From: an uncultured Flavobacterium sp.
GTDB lineage: Bacteria; Bacteroidota; Bacteroidia; Flavobacteriales; Flavobacteriaceae
Length of the DNA: 64,000 nt
Assembly: GCF_963422545.1 (NCBI RefSeq)
Contig: NZ_OY730248.1
Coordinates: forward strand, 1-64,000
Direction of reading: 5' to 3'
Shown: piece by piece, positions 1 through 8,752 of the stretch
Layout of the letters: each line of letters opens with the position of its first letter
Position numbering within the stretch: position 1 is the first letter of the stretch
The notes under the pieces: model-generated
Databases searched by the model: none
What the model was told of the DNA's origin: nothing
The model's input: only the letters and a program-made list of their open reading frames with translations
Program-made: the position numbers and the translations under genes

Positions 1-752
1 CCTGAGCTAAAATTTCGCCTTGTGGTCCCGCAATAAACGAAGCTCCCCAAAACTGAATTCCTTCTGTTCCTTCTATATATTTTTCTAAACCAATTCTGTT
101 TGCAAGCGGCAACAAAAACTCCATTTGCAACAGCGTGACCTTTCATAACGTTCATCCAGGCACCATATTGGTTTTCTCCATATTGTTCTTTTTCTTTTGG
201 ATGCCATCCAATTGCTGTTGGATAAAACAATACTTCAGCACCTTTTAATGCTGTAATACGAGCTGCTTCAGGATACCATTGATCCCAGCAGATTAAAGTT
301 CCAACAGTTCCTTTTTTAGTTTCAATTGCCTGAAATCCTAAATCTCCCGGAGTAAAATAGAATTTTTCGTAAAAATGTGGATCGTCCGGAATATGCATTT
401 TACGGTATAAACCAGCTTCTGTACCATCAGTATCAATGATGTAAGCACTATTGTGGTAGATTCCTGCCATTCTTTTCTCGAAGAAAGGAACAATAATTAC
501 TACTCCTAATTCTTTTGCCAAAGCGCTAAAAGCAATAAACGAAGTACTGTAAAGTGGTTCTGCTAATGCAAAATTATCTACATCTTCGCTTTGACAAAAA
601 TAATGACTGCTATATAATTCAGGAAGTAAGATAACTTCAGCTCCTTTATTGGCTGCATCTTTTACCCAACTAATACATTTTTTAAGATTATTTTCGGCAA
701 CGTCATTAAGGTTTAACTGAATAACGGCGATTTTATATTTTCTTTTCGGCAT
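1..752 (-). CDS. aguB: N-carbamoylputrescine amidase (carbon-nitrogen hydrolase), partial, apparent frameshift
   Basis: This nitrilase-superfamily enzyme hydrolyses N-carbamoylputrescine to putrescine in the agmatine route to polyamines. I translated it from ATG at 752. The catalytic triad is visible: Glu45 in LLPELYS, Lys118 in YRKMHIPDD and Cys155 in CWDQWYPEAAR. The reading is clean to GHAVANGVFVAA, after which the family sequence continues (ANRIGLEKYIEG, then GIQFWGASFIAGPQGE) only in the next frame, so one extra A is present at about 104-105 on the + strand. The 3' end lies outside the window. A good promoter sits just upstream. The frameshift may be a sequencing error or a real lesion. 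An agmatine deiminase partner would be expected beyond the left edge but is not visible. Confidence 0.85.
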   Translation of the reverse strand, partial: MPKRKYKIAVIQLNLNDVAENNLKKCISWVKDAANKGAEVILLPELYSSHYFCQSEDVDNFALAEPLYSTSFIAFSALAKELGVVIIVPFFEKRMAGIYHNSAYIIDTDGTEAGLYRKMHIPDDPHFYEKFYFTPGDLGFQAIETKKGTVGTLICWDQWYPEAARITALKGAEVLFYPTAIGWHPKEKEQYGENQYGAWMNVMKGHAVANGVFVAACKQNWFRKIYRRNRRNSVLGSFVYCGTTRRNFSS

Positions 753-770
753 GACATAAAATTTAGAGTG

Positions 771-801
771 CAAAAATAGTAATTTTTAGAGGAATGACAA
801 A
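771..801 (-). promoter_or_regulatory. Bacteroidota promoter for aguB
   Basis: Reading the minus strand, TTTG (798-801) is followed after 19 nt by TATTTTTG (771-778), matching the Bacteroidota consensus TTTG-N19-TAnnTTTG. The predicted start of transcription is about 13 nt before the ATG at 752. Confidence 0.65.
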
Positions 802-810
802 GGGTTGTTA

Positions 811-906
811 TTAACCGCAAAGTTCGCAAAGATTTACGCAAAGTTCGCTAAAAAAACAATCTTTGATCTTTGCACGCAAAGTCACAAGGGTACAAAGTTT
901 ATTTTC
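811..906. repeat. Dispersed ccgcaaagttcgcaaag-type repeat
   Basis: The gap between the amidase and the lipoprotein has no gene. It holds direct and inverted copies of a short unit, gcaaagttcgcaaag and acgcaaagttcgct, followed by ctttgcacgcaaagtcac. Related text occurs at 14797-14900 and 11341-11380. These are probably decayed copies of one intergenic repeat family. The rest of 907-1045 shows nothing recognisable. Confidence 0.5.
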
Positions 907-1045
907 TTTGCGATTATAGACAAATGCTTATAAAGATTAAACTTAATGCACTTAAAAGAAAACCATTTTACAAATATCTTATTCCTTAACAGAATCAAAC
1001 ATTTATAAAATGGTTTCTAACCTAAAAATTTATCTCTAAGAACTA

Positions 1046-1459
1046 TTATTCTATAACTACTTTCTGAGTTAAAAATTCAGTTTCTGATTTCTTGAATTTA
1101 ATTTCGAAAGTTCCTTTTGCTGTCGCTTTAAATTTATAAACTGCTTTTTGAGGTTGCGGAGTTTGTAGTGTACAAACATCAGACGGGTATTTAACGTCAA
1201 CTCCTAATCCTTTTACTGCACCTATTGTTACTTCTGCAAATTTATTGAATACACCACAAGCTGTATCAGGAGTATAAGTGATATCATAACTTAATTCATC
1301 ATTTACTTTTCCGGCTGCCGGTCCTTTAATTTCTGTTGCCAAAGAAATCTTCGTATTTTCTACAGGTGCGGTTACTTTATCATCGTTATTACTGCATGAA
1401 ATTAATGCTGTTCCTGAAAATAATACTACTAAAACTGATTTAAGTTTAAAATTTTTCAT
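1046..1459 (-). CDS. Small hypothetical lipoprotein
   Basis: This is a 137-aa protein that I do not recognise. Its N-terminus (basic MKNFKLK, a hydrophobic run, then lipobox LISC before SNNDD) is a clear lipoprotein signal; S/N/D after the Cys is common on surface-exposed Bacteroidota lipoproteins. The mature part looks like one beta-sandwich domain with two cysteines (DTACGVF and DVCTLQ) that could form a disulfide. The C-terminal text KATAKGTFEIKFKKSETE resembles the end of an Ig-like or bacterial copper-site-like fold. It appears to be a single-gene unit with no partner. Confidence 0.7.
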   Translation of the reverse strand: MKNFKLKSVLVVLFSGTALISCSNNDDKVTAPVENTKISLATEIKGPAAGKVNDELSYDITYTPDTACGVFNKFAEVTIGAVKGLGVDVKYPSDVCTLQTPQPQKAVYKFKATAKGTFEIKFKKSETEFLTQKVVIE

Positions 1460-1637
1460 ATAAAATAATAATTAATTGTTAATTACTATGAAGATGTAGT
1501 TGCGTTGCTTTGGTTGCTTTGCATAAATGTTAAAAAATCAACTAAAAGAATTAAACAACTGTAAATCAAAAACTTGTTTCGATAAAAAATTTTACGCAAC
1601 TACCGATATTTCTTATAAAAATTAAAATTTTCTAGTT

Positions 1638-1714
1638 TAGCCCCGATAGAAACGGTATCCTTTTTCTTGCTCCTTTAGCAAGAAAAAGATATAGTTGAGA
1701 GCGGGACAACTGGT
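1638..1714 (+). repeat. Dispersed hairpin element, copy 1
   Basis: The element starts tagccccgatag, has a perfect 11-bp stem (1661-1671 with 1677-1687, loop cctttt-like) and then gatatag...gagcggga. The same layout recurs at 10179-10256 and 39870-39946, and in reverse orientation at 33984-34126. It lies outside genes in all four places. Confidence 0.7.
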
Positions 1715-1739
1715 CTTTTGAAAATGATAGTTTTGCTCC

Positions 1740-1775
1740 AAAAAAAAACACCAGCCTTTCGACTGGTGCTTATTA
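1740..1775 (-). terminator. Terminator after the DUF808 gene
   Basis: A short hairpin with caccag and ctggtg arms has A-rich and T-rich flanks. Almost the same hairpin closes clpB at 3058-3094. Confidence 0.6.
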
Positions 1776-1795
1776 TTATATCTATGATTCTAAAT

Positions 1796-2687
1796 CTATT
1801 CTGCAGTAGCTTTCTTTGGAATTATTTTCTTGATAAGGTTTACAAATCCTAAAACTACGAACCCTAATGCAAGCCCAATTACAAATTCTTTTATAATTAA
1901 TGGCAATGGTAATTCTGGAACCAAATGATGGAAAAAAGGAATATAGTGTACAAATATTCCGCCAGCTACCAGAATCAAAGCTATTGTACCAATAACGGTC
2001 AAACTTTTTATAACTAATGGAAGTGCTTTTACCAATATGTTTCCGATAAATTTTAATACACTTTTGTCTTTTTTACTGATTTGGATTAACTTAAATCCTG
2101 CCTCATCCATTCTTACAATCAGAGCTACAATACCATACACGCCTATTGTTGCAATTAAGGCTACTATTGAAACAACTACTATTTGTTGCCCAATTGGTTT
2201 GCCAATTACAGTTCCAAGCGCAATAATCACTATTTCTACTGATAAGATAAAATCGGTTATAATTGCTGATTTTACTTTTCCTTTTTCAGCTTCTAGAATT
2301 TCTTCTTCTGTTAAAACTTCATCGGTGATTCCTGCAGACTCTTCGTGTTCGTGCGGAAATATAAATTCGTAGATTTTCTCTGCTCCTTCATAAGCTAAAA
2401 ACAGTCCTCCAAGTACTAAGATTATAATAATTGCAATAGGAAAAAAAGCACTCAATAAGAAGGCGATCGGCAAAATGATTACTTTATTAAGAAGTGAACC
2501 TTTGCTGATTGCCCATAATACCGGAAGCTCTCTGGATGAGGCAAATCCTGAAGCTTTCTCAGCATTTACTGCCAAATCATCTCCCAAAATACCTGCTGTT
2601 TTTTTTTGCTGCAACTTTACTCATTACTGCAACATCATCCATAATTGCTGCGATATCGTCTAATAGTACGAAAAAACCTGATGCCAT
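1796..2687 (-). pseudogene. DUF808 (YedI-like) inner-membrane protein with a homopolymer frameshift
   Basis: Family proteins start with a segment like LLDDIA...MSKVAAKKTAGILGDDLAVNAE. Here ATG 2687 gives MASGFFVLLDDIAAIMDD and then VMSKVAAKK, but an A9 tract (T9 on the + strand, 2599-2607) throws the reading out of frame. The remaining 272 aa are open from 2614. An A8 tract would restore one protein of about 296 aa. The body has about six hydrophobic segments separated by an acidic stretch (EHEESAGITDEVLTEEEILEAE). The cause could be a sequencing error in the homopolymer or slippage-based on/off switching. The function of the family is unknown. Confidence 0.7.
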
Positions 2688-2809
2688 TATACTCTTTTTG
2701 TTTTTAAAAACTGCTTAATTCACTGGCTTTGAATAGCCGGTTTAACAAGCGAGTTTAGTTGTTTATTGGTGCTAATCTAAGACTTTTTTGTTGATTTTTC
2801 TACCTAAAA

Positions 2810-2929
2810 TTAGTGACATTGCCCTAAAAGCACCCAGATAATTATAAAGACGAAAATAGTTCCAAAACATCCTCCTCCTAATTTTTTAGCTCCGTAACCT
2901 GCTATTAATCCTCTAAAAATATTGTTCAT
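2810..2929 (-). CDS. Small 39-aa membrane protein
   Basis: An ATG at 2929 opens 39 codons ending in TAA at 2810: MNNIFRGLIAGYGAKKLGGG, then CF and a hydrophobic helix FVFIIIWVLLG ending QCH. The basic, glycine-rich N-terminus followed by one membrane helix is typical of a small membrane protein. The composition is far from random for AT-rich intergenic DNA. It sits between clpB and the DUF808 gene on the same strand. No function can be assigned. Confidence 0.55.
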   Translation of the reverse strand: MNNIFRGLIAGYGAKKLGGGCFGTIFVFIIIWVLLGQCH

Positions 2930-3057
2930 CGTATTTTGATTTATGGTTATTTTCTTTTGAATTATTTTTAATCATAACTGTAAAGGTCAAGACTTTATTC
3001 GGAATTAGTTTTATTACTGTCAAAAAAGTTACATTATTTTTCTAATTTTAATTCTAA

Positions 3058-3094
3058 ACAAAAAAACACCAGCCTTTCGACTGGTGTTTTTTTG
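3058..3094 (-). terminator. Terminator of clpB
   Basis: The caccag/ctggtg hairpin (3067-3072 with 3081-3086) is flanked by A and T runs, just past the clpB stop. Confidence 0.7.
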
Positions 3095-3128
3095 AAATGT
3101 AAAGACTGCTGTGCATCTCTACAATAAA

Positions 3129-5732
3129 TTATTTTTCGATATGGGTTTGATTTCTGAAAACCAATTGCCCATCAAAAGCATCTATCAAAATAATGCTGTC
3201 AATTGCTATGTTTCCTGCCAAAATTTCTTTCGACAATTGATTCAACACTTCTCTTTGAATCACACGTTTTACTGGTCTTGCCCCAAACTGTGGATCATAA
3301 CCTTTATCTGACAAATACTTAATTGCTTCTGGCGTAGCATCCATTGTAATACCTTGCAGTGCCAACATTTTTGTAACGCTCTTAAGTTGTAAACTCACAA
3401 TTCTGGAAATATTATCGACTGTTAACGGCGTAAACATCACAATCTCGTCAATACGGTTTATAAATTCCGGACGAACGGTTTGTTTCAATAATCCCAATAC
3501 TTCAACTTTTGCAGCCTCTGTAGCAGCTTCTATGCTTCCTTTTAAATTCTCAAATTTATCTTGTATAATCTGACTTCCCATGTTGGATGTCATGATGATA
3601 ATCGTATTTTTAAAATCGGCCAAACGACCTTTGTTATCCGTCAATCGTCCCTCGTCCAGAACTTGCAATAAGATATTAAAAGTATCCGGATGCGCTTTTT
3701 CGATCTCATCTAACAAAATTACTGAATACGGTTTTCTACGAACTGCTTCTGTCAATTGACCACCTTCGTCATAGCCTACATATCCCGGAGGCGCACCAAC
3801 CAAACGGCTCACACTGTGGCGTTCCTGATACTCACTCATATCGATACGCGTCATGGCATTTTCGTCATCAAAAAGATATTCTGCCAAGGCTTTTGCAAGC
3901 TCAGTTTTACCAACTCCGGTTGTTCCTAAAAACAAGAAGGTTCCAACTGGTTTTTTCATGTCCTGCAAGCCTGCACGACTTCTGCGAACAGCATCACTCA
4001 CGGCTTCTATAGCTTCTTCCTGACCAACGACACGTTTGTGCAATTCATCTTCAAGATGTAACAGTTTTTCTCTTTCAGTCTGAAGCATCTTCATTACAGG
4101 AATTCCTGTCCATTTTGCTACAACTTCGGCAATATCTTCGCGGGTTACTTCTTCTTTAATTAAAGAATGACCTGATTGATATTCTTGTAATTGCTTTTGC
4201 AAAACATCCAAACGTTCTTGCGCTTCTTTGATTTTTCCGTAACGTATTTCGGCAACTTTTCCGTAATCACCATCACGTTCAGCACGTTCAGCTTCGTATT
4301 TAAAATCTTCAATTTCTTGTTTTACGATTTGAATTCCGTCAACAATATCTTTTTCAGATTTCCATTTGACATAGATTACGTTGCGTTCTTCTTTCAGATT
4401 TGCCAATTCCATGTGCAAAATTTTCAGTTTGCTTTCTTCTTTTTCACGTTTAATGGCTTCGATCTCGATTTCTAACTGCATGATTTTACGATCCAAAACA
4501 TCTAATTCTTCCGGTTTTGAATTGATTTCCATGCGCAGTTTAGACGCAGCTTCGTCCATCAAATCGATGGCTTTATCCGGTAAAAAACGATTCGTAATAT
4601 AACGTTGCGAAAGTTCAACAGCAGCAATAATTGCCTCGTCTTTAATTTGAACTTTATGATGCGTTTCGTACTTTTCTTTGATTCCGCGTAAAATCGAAAT
4701 GGCACTTTCGGTATCCGGCTCGTCAATTAATACTTTTTGAAAACGACGTTCTAAGGCTTTATCCTTCTCAAAATATTTTTGATATTCATCTAAAGTCGTT
4801 GCTCCAATAGCTCTTAATTCTCCACGAGCCAAAGCAGGTTTTAAAATATTGGCCGCATCCATTGCGCCTTCTCCTCCACCTGCACCCACAAGCGTATGAA
4901 TCTCGTCGATAAATAAAACAATATCGCCCTCAGCAGATGTAACTTCTTTTACAACCGATTTTAAACGTTCTTCAAATTCTCCTTTATACTTTGCACCCGC
5001 AATAAGTGCTCCCATATCTAGTGAGAAAACGATTTTATCTTTTAAGTTTTCCGGCACGTCACCATCAACAATTCTATGTGCCAAACCTTCGGCGATAGCA
5101 GTTTTACCAACTCCTGGCTCTCCCACTAACATTGGGTTATTCTTGGTTCTACGAGTCAAAATCTGCAACACACGACGGATTTCTTCGTCACGGCCAATAA
5201 CCGGATCCAGTTTTCCTGTACGTGCTAATTCGTTTAGATTTTTAGCGTATTTGTTAAGTGCATTATAAGTTTCTTCAGCTGAAGCCGATGTTACTCTTTC
5301 TCCTTTACGAAGTTCTTCGATAGCAGCTTTAAGCCCTTTTCCGGTAACTCCCTGATCTTTTAAAATTTGTGAAACCTTGCTTTTTGAGTCAAAAATTGCC
5401 AAAATTAAATGCTCGATAGAAACATATTCATCGTTCATTTTCTGAGCAATAATCTCAGCTTCATTCAGTGTTTTGTTTGCTTCTCTTGAAAGTAATATTT
5501 CTCCGCCTGAAACTTTTGGAAAACTCTGAATTGTACTGTCTAATATTTGTAAAAACAACGGAACATTTACATTTAGTTTTTTCAGAATAAACGGCGCGAC
5601 ATTTTCGTCTACCTCAAAAATGGCCTTAAAAATGTGTTCGTTTTCTATTTGCTGCTGTCCGTTGCCTTGCACCAATTGCTGTGAAAGCTGGATGGCTTCT
5701 TGCGACTTAATTGTAAATTTATTTATGTTCAT
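3129..5732 (-). CDS. clpB: ATP-dependent disaggregase ClpB
   Basis: This Hsp100 chaperone threads aggregated proteins through a hexameric ring together with DnaK. The 867-aa protein is full length. It has an N-terminal Clp-repeat domain (1-145), then NBD1 with Walker A GEPGVGKT (204-211, Lys210) and a Walker B VLFIDEIHTLVGAG. The long coiled-coil M domain (about 400-530) is rich in E, K and Q, and NBD2 has Walker A GTTGVGKTE and a sensor region GARPVKRVIQ. The M domain and the lack of an IGF loop separate it from ClpA/ClpC. It is transcribed alone, with a terminator behind it. No CIRCE-like operator was seen in the upstream 200 bp. Confidence 0.97.
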   Translation of the reverse strand: MNINKFTIKSQEAIQLSQQLVQGNGQQQIENEHIFKAIFEVDENVAPFILKKLNVNVPLFLQILDSTIQSFPKVSGGEILLSREANKTLNEAEIIAQKMNDEYVSIEHLILAIFDSKSKVSQILKDQGVTGKGLKAAIEELRKGERVTSASAEETYNALNKYAKNLNELARTGKLDPVIGRDEEIRRVLQILTRRTKNNPMLVGEPGVGKTAIAEGLAHRIVDGDVPENLKDKIVFSLDMGALIAGAKYKGEFEERLKSVVKEVTSAEGDIVLFIDEIHTLVGAGGGEGAMDAANILKPALARGELRAIGATTLDEYQKYFEKDKALERRFQKVLIDEPDTESAISILRGIKEKYETHHKVQIKDEAIIAAVELSQRYITNRFLPDKAIDLMDEAASKLRMEINSKPEELDVLDRKIMQLEIEIEAIKREKEESKLKILHMELANLKEERNVIYVKWKSEKDIVDGIQIVKQEIEDFKYEAERAERDGDYGKVAEIRYGKIKEAQERLDVLQKQLQEYQSGHSLIKEEVTREDIAEVVAKWTGIPVMKMLQTEREKLLHLEDELHKRVVGQEEAIEAVSDAVRRSRAGLQDMKKPVGTFLFLGTTGVGKTELAKALAEYLFDDENAMTRIDMSEYQERHSVSRLVGAPPGYVGYDEGGQLTEAVRRKPYSVILLDEIEKAHPDTFNILLQVLDEGRLTDNKGRLADFKNTIIIMTSNMGSQIIQDKFENLKGSIEAATEAAKVEVLGLLKQTVRPEFINRIDEIVMFTPLTVDNISRIVSLQLKSVTKMLALQGITMDATPEAIKYLSDKGYDPQFGARPVKRVIQREVLNQLSKEILAGNIAIDSIILIDAFDGQLVFRNQTHIEK

Positions 5733-5824
5733 ATATTAATGTGATTTATGATTGATTTTACTTATAAATTTCGATACCTTTAAAATTACAATTTATTGGA
5801 TTAAATTTTTAACTTTAAATAATA

Positions 5825-5832
5825 TAACTTTG
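5825..5832 (+). promoter_or_regulatory. -7 promoter box for ytxJ
   Basis: TAACTTTG fits TAnnTTTG. No clear TTTG lies 19 nt upstream, so support is moderate. Transcription would start about 100 nt before the ytxJ ATG. Confidence 0.45.
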
Positions 5833-5877
5833 CCTCAGAACATTCAAAATATATTCCACATTAAAAATAGAGACAAA

Positions 5878-5928
5878 ATGTCGCTAAAAATCGATTTTCA
5901 ATCCGTTTTTAGCGTCAAAAAGTCATAA
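5878..5928 (+). promoter_or_regulatory. Leader hairpin with a 16-codon upstream ORF before ytxJ
   Basis: A perfect 9-bp stem, cgctaaaaa (5882-5890) with tttttagcg (5906-5914), lies in the ytxJ leader. An ATG at 5878 reads MSLKIDFQSVFSVKKS and stops at 5928, 13 nt before the ytxJ start. It could be a chance ORF over a hairpin. Confidence 0.35.
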
Positions 5929-5941
5929 AACAAGTCAAAAT

Positions 5942-6331
5942 ATGAGTTTTTTAAATTCAATCTTCGGAAATTCAGAGAATACAGACACTCCAAAAAACAA
6001 TGTAAATTGGACTGAATTAACCGATATAGCACAATTATCAGACGTTACAACAATTTCAAACGAAAAGCCGGTTGTAATTTTTAAACACAGTACAAGATGC
6101 AGTATTAGCCGAATGGCTTTGAAACAATTTGAGCGCGAATTTGATTTAAATGAGACTGTTGATGCGTACTTTTTAGATTTAATTGCACACAGAGATATTT
6201 CAAATGAAATTGCCGACAAATTCAACGTTTATCATGAATCTCCACAGCTTATTTTAATCAAAAACGAAAAAGCTGTTTATGATGTTTCGCACAGTGATAT
6301 TGATGCTGTGGCTTTGAAAGAGAAAGTTTAA
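5942..6331 (+). CDS. ytxJ: YtxJ-type bacillithiol system redox protein
   Basis: This 129-aa cytosolic thioredoxin-like protein has one active-site Cys53 in KHSTRCSISRMAL and cis-Pro-like ESPQLILI downstream, which together are diagnostic of the YtxJ/monothiol bacilliredoxin-like family. In bacillithiol-using bacteria it is inferred to reduce mixed disulfides. Its presence suggests that this organism makes bacillithiol, as Flavobacteriia do; the biosynthesis genes are not in the window. The gene stands alone, with a leader hairpin before it and a 19-bp stem behind it. Confidence 0.88.
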   Translation: MSFLNSIFGNSENTDTPKNNVNWTELTDIAQLSDVTTISNEKPVVIFKHSTRCSISRMALKQFEREFDLNETVDAYFLDLIAHRDISNEIADKFNVYHESPQLILIKNEKAVYDVSHSDIDAVALKEKV

Positions 6332-6339
6332 TATTTTTT

Positions 6340-6390
6340 GCCACAGATTAAAATGATTTTATAGATTTCTCAATCATTTTAATCTGTGGC
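6340..6390. terminator. Perfect 19-bp palindrome between convergent genes
   Basis: The arms gccacagattaaaatgatt (6340-6358) and its reverse complement (6372-6390) are perfect. The site lies between ytxJ and the convergent membrane-protein gene, so it may terminate both. It belongs to a gccaca/gccacg palindrome family repeated in this window. Confidence 0.65.
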
Positions 6391-6399
6391 AACTTTAAT

Positions 6400-7566
6400 T
6401 TAAAAAGTTCCTTCTGAACCTCCTCCGCTAAAACCTCCACCTCCAAAATCCATTGGTGAACTTTCAGGTTTTACTTCTGGTTTTAAACCAAATGTTGAAG
6501 CAACAATTAAAGCTTCAGCATTTAAAATAGAGTTCGAATTATTGATTCTGTCTGGTTTAAAAGTCAATCCAGTTTCATTGTCTTTTAGTTTTTTAATCGA
6601 AAAATATGCTATTGCGAATAAAACCAGTCCGCCAAGCGTTAGCGCTACTTCTATTGGCAAAACTGAGTAATAAAATCTAATGGTATAAATAGAAAATCCG
6701 ATAGCTAAAAAGCTTATCCAAAGCATAATTCTATCCTTTGTTTTTAAAGCCTGAACCAAATAAACAACTGGAACTATAAAAGTAAAAGCATAAAAGAAAT
6801 AGGCAAACGGAATATCCTGCCCAGGCTGAACATAAACTCCTAAAAGTTCAGCAGAAAGTTCTCTCACTACCAAATAATTGCAAGAAAGATAAAATAGAAT
6901 TAAACAGAAGCTATTGGCTAATAATAAACCATTATAGAAATAACTTTCCTTGAGATTATTAATTGTTTTTTTAGTGAAAAAATAAAATATTACTGCAAAT
7001 ATCATCGCAACAAATGGTAGAATTGCTTTTCCGATTGGTCCAAACTCAAACATTCCGTAAAATAAAACAGCCGAAGAAGCTAAACAGAAAACCAACAACG
7101 AAAGTAAATGCAAATATCTTCTATACATTATAAAGGAAGCAATTGCAACAAATACGGCAATGACTAATTCGTACCCATCTGTAGAAATTCCAATTGCAAT
7201 TCCTAAATTTAAAATTGCTCCCAAGCAAAATGCATCATCTAAGCCGTGTCCGTAATATTTTTGGTTGGCTAATAATTCTGCTCCTGCAAAACCAACTGCA
7301 GCAAAAATATAACAGCAAATTTTAAAGAAATAATTCTCGCCGACTAAACCAAATAACGAAATTGCCCCACATATTGATAAGTACAAAAATGATCCTAATA
7401 AAAAGAATCCTAATCGAACCAAAATATTGCTGCTACCTTTAAAATCCGGTAATTGTTTTTTGATTAAATCTTTTTGTTCTTTACTTATAAAACCCGCGCT
7501 TTGCAAAGAATTTGCTTCCTCAAGCAAAGCTAAATCATCTAAAAATTGTTTATTGTGTACTATCAT
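6400..7566 (-). CDS. Polytopic membrane protein with Gly-rich C-terminus (DUF2157/DUF4401-like)
   Basis: This 388-aa protein has a soluble N-terminal helix region (about 1-45: QFLDDLALLEEANSLQSAG) and then roughly ten hydrophobic segments. It ends with a cytoplasmic tail FGGGGFSGGGSEGTF, like the Gly-rich tails of TPM-type proteins. The ATG overlaps the stop of the upstream gene by 4 bp, so the two are translationally coupled and probably form one complex. The function is unknown; the family is a guess from overall shape. Confidence 0.7.
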   Translation of the reverse strand: MIVHNKQFLDDLALLEEANSLQSAGFISKEQKDLIKKQLPDFKGSSNILVRLGFFLLGSFLYLSICGAISLFGLVGENYFFKICCYIFAAVGFAGAELLANQKYYGHGLDDAFCLGAILNLGIAIGISTDGYELVIAVFVAIASFIMYRRYLHLLSLLVFCLASSAVLFYGMFEFGPIGKAILPFVAMIFAVIFYFFTKKTINNLKESYFYNGLLLANSFCLILFYLSCNYLVVRELSAELLGVYVQPGQDIPFAYFFYAFTFIVPVVYLVQALKTKDRIMLWISFLAIGFSIYTIRFYYSVLPIEVALTLGGLVLFAIAYFSIKKLKDNETGLTFKPDRINNSNSILNAEALIVASTFGLKPEVKPESSPMDFGGGGFSGGGSEGTF

Positions 7567-8564
7567 TTGGCAATTTCTTTATTGAAGTTTTTAATAAGTT
7601 TAATAAATAATACTATTGAGCCTATAAAATATGCCGGAAGAATTAAAATAAATAACGCCCAAATATCTGAGAAATCAATATGTTCAAAAACTCTGAACAA
7701 GAATATATTAAAACCAATATAAGCATAGACAATCATAAAAACATACAACGAAATCGCCTTGAGATTATGACTCACTTTATAAAAATAATACGATGAACCC
7801 GCCAGAACAAAGGCAAAAACCAACCAAATGCCATCATTGTAATAATCAACTAAACTATTGATTGAGGCAATACTAATAATGTGCAAAGCAAATGTTAGAT
7901 AAATAATGGTAAAATGTGTTTTTAGCTGAATTCTGGTACTGTAAACTGTCCATAAAATAAGTAAAACTCCAAGCGTTATTGCGGAATAACTCAACGCTTG
8001 GTCCGCATAAAAATTAGTATTGTTTAATAAATCCTGAGGTGTTACCGAAAGTCCAACATACGCTGCCAAACCAGTAATAGCAATGGTTAGAACACTTTTA
8101 TTATCAAAATAATAAGCACAGAAGAAACTAACTAGTGTTGGAATTAAAGTTGCTAATCCGTAATGTGTTCCGAATGGTTTGTATTGAAATTGCAAATAAC
8201 CGATAAAAATACAGGTTAGGATATTGGCTGCCAAAACCAAATATTCTAAGACAGGGTGTTCAAAAGTAGTTTCGGCTTTTTGGAAGCCTTTTGCGTTTTT
8301 AAAACAGTAATAAAAACAAACTCCAATAACAATCAATAATAAAGAAAGAATCGCAATATGCCCAATACTATCAATGTTTTCGTAAATCAAAATTCCGATT
8401 CCTGAAGTAAATAACAAAACCGATAAATAGACAAACAATTTTAATTCTGCATTTAGCGAAAAAATATTCAGATTGCGATAGGAAGTGATTTCCTGATACT
8501 TGTTTTCGGTTATTAGGTTTCTATCCAGAAGCGCTTTAGTGGCTTGGTCATCAAACTTATTCAT
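7563..8564 (-). CDS. DUF2157 domain membrane protein
   Basis: I chose ATG 8564 (MNKFDDQATKALLDRNLIT) over a TTG nine codons upstream. The short cytoplasmic N-terminal region with the pattern LLDRNLITENKYQEI, followed by about ten membrane helices, is the DUF2157 layout. It is the first gene of a two-gene unit and shares 4 bp with the next gene. It has no enzymatic motif. A role in the envelope is an inference from membrane topology only. Confidence 0.7.
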   Translation of the reverse strand: MNKFDDQATKALLDRNLITENKYQEITSYRNLNIFSLNAELKLFVYLSVLLFTSGIGILIYENIDSIGHIAILSLLLIVIGVCFYYCFKNAKGFQKAETTFEHPVLEYLVLAANILTCIFIGYLQFQYKPFGTHYGLATLIPTLVSFFCAYYFDNKSVLTIAITGLAAYVGLSVTPQDLLNNTNFYADQALSYSAITLGVLLILWTVYSTRIQLKTHFTIIYLTFALHIISIASINSLVDYYNDGIWLVFAFVLAGSSYYFYKVSHNLKAISLYVFMIVYAYIGFNIFLFRVFEHIDFSDIWALFILILPAYFIGSIVLFIKLIKNFNKEIAK

Positions 8565-8656
8565 ATTTACTTTTATAAAAATGCAAACCAAAAATAGTGT
8601 TTTTAATTTAGTATTTCAATTTATTTGTAAGATGATTATTGTTATATGTTAACATA

Positions 8657-8696
8657 AAAACAGAACCCCAAATTTTTCAATTCGGGGTTCTGTTTT
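8657..8696 (-). terminator. Terminator at the end of the arginine operon
   Basis: A 13-bp perfect stem (8657-8669 with 8684-8696) with A and T flanks lies 60 nt past the argH stop. It may also face the membrane genes from the other side. Confidence 0.75.
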
Positions 8697-8752
8697 ATTA
8701 TGGATTATTGCAATCCGTTTTTCATTTAAGAAGAAACATTTAGCTAAAAAGC

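Larger units (their letters stand above)
1460..1795. other. Intergenic region without a gene
   Basis: This 336-bp gap holds one copy of the dispersed hairpin element (1638-1714) and a terminator (1740-1775). Nothing else coding or structured was recognised. Confidence 0.6.
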
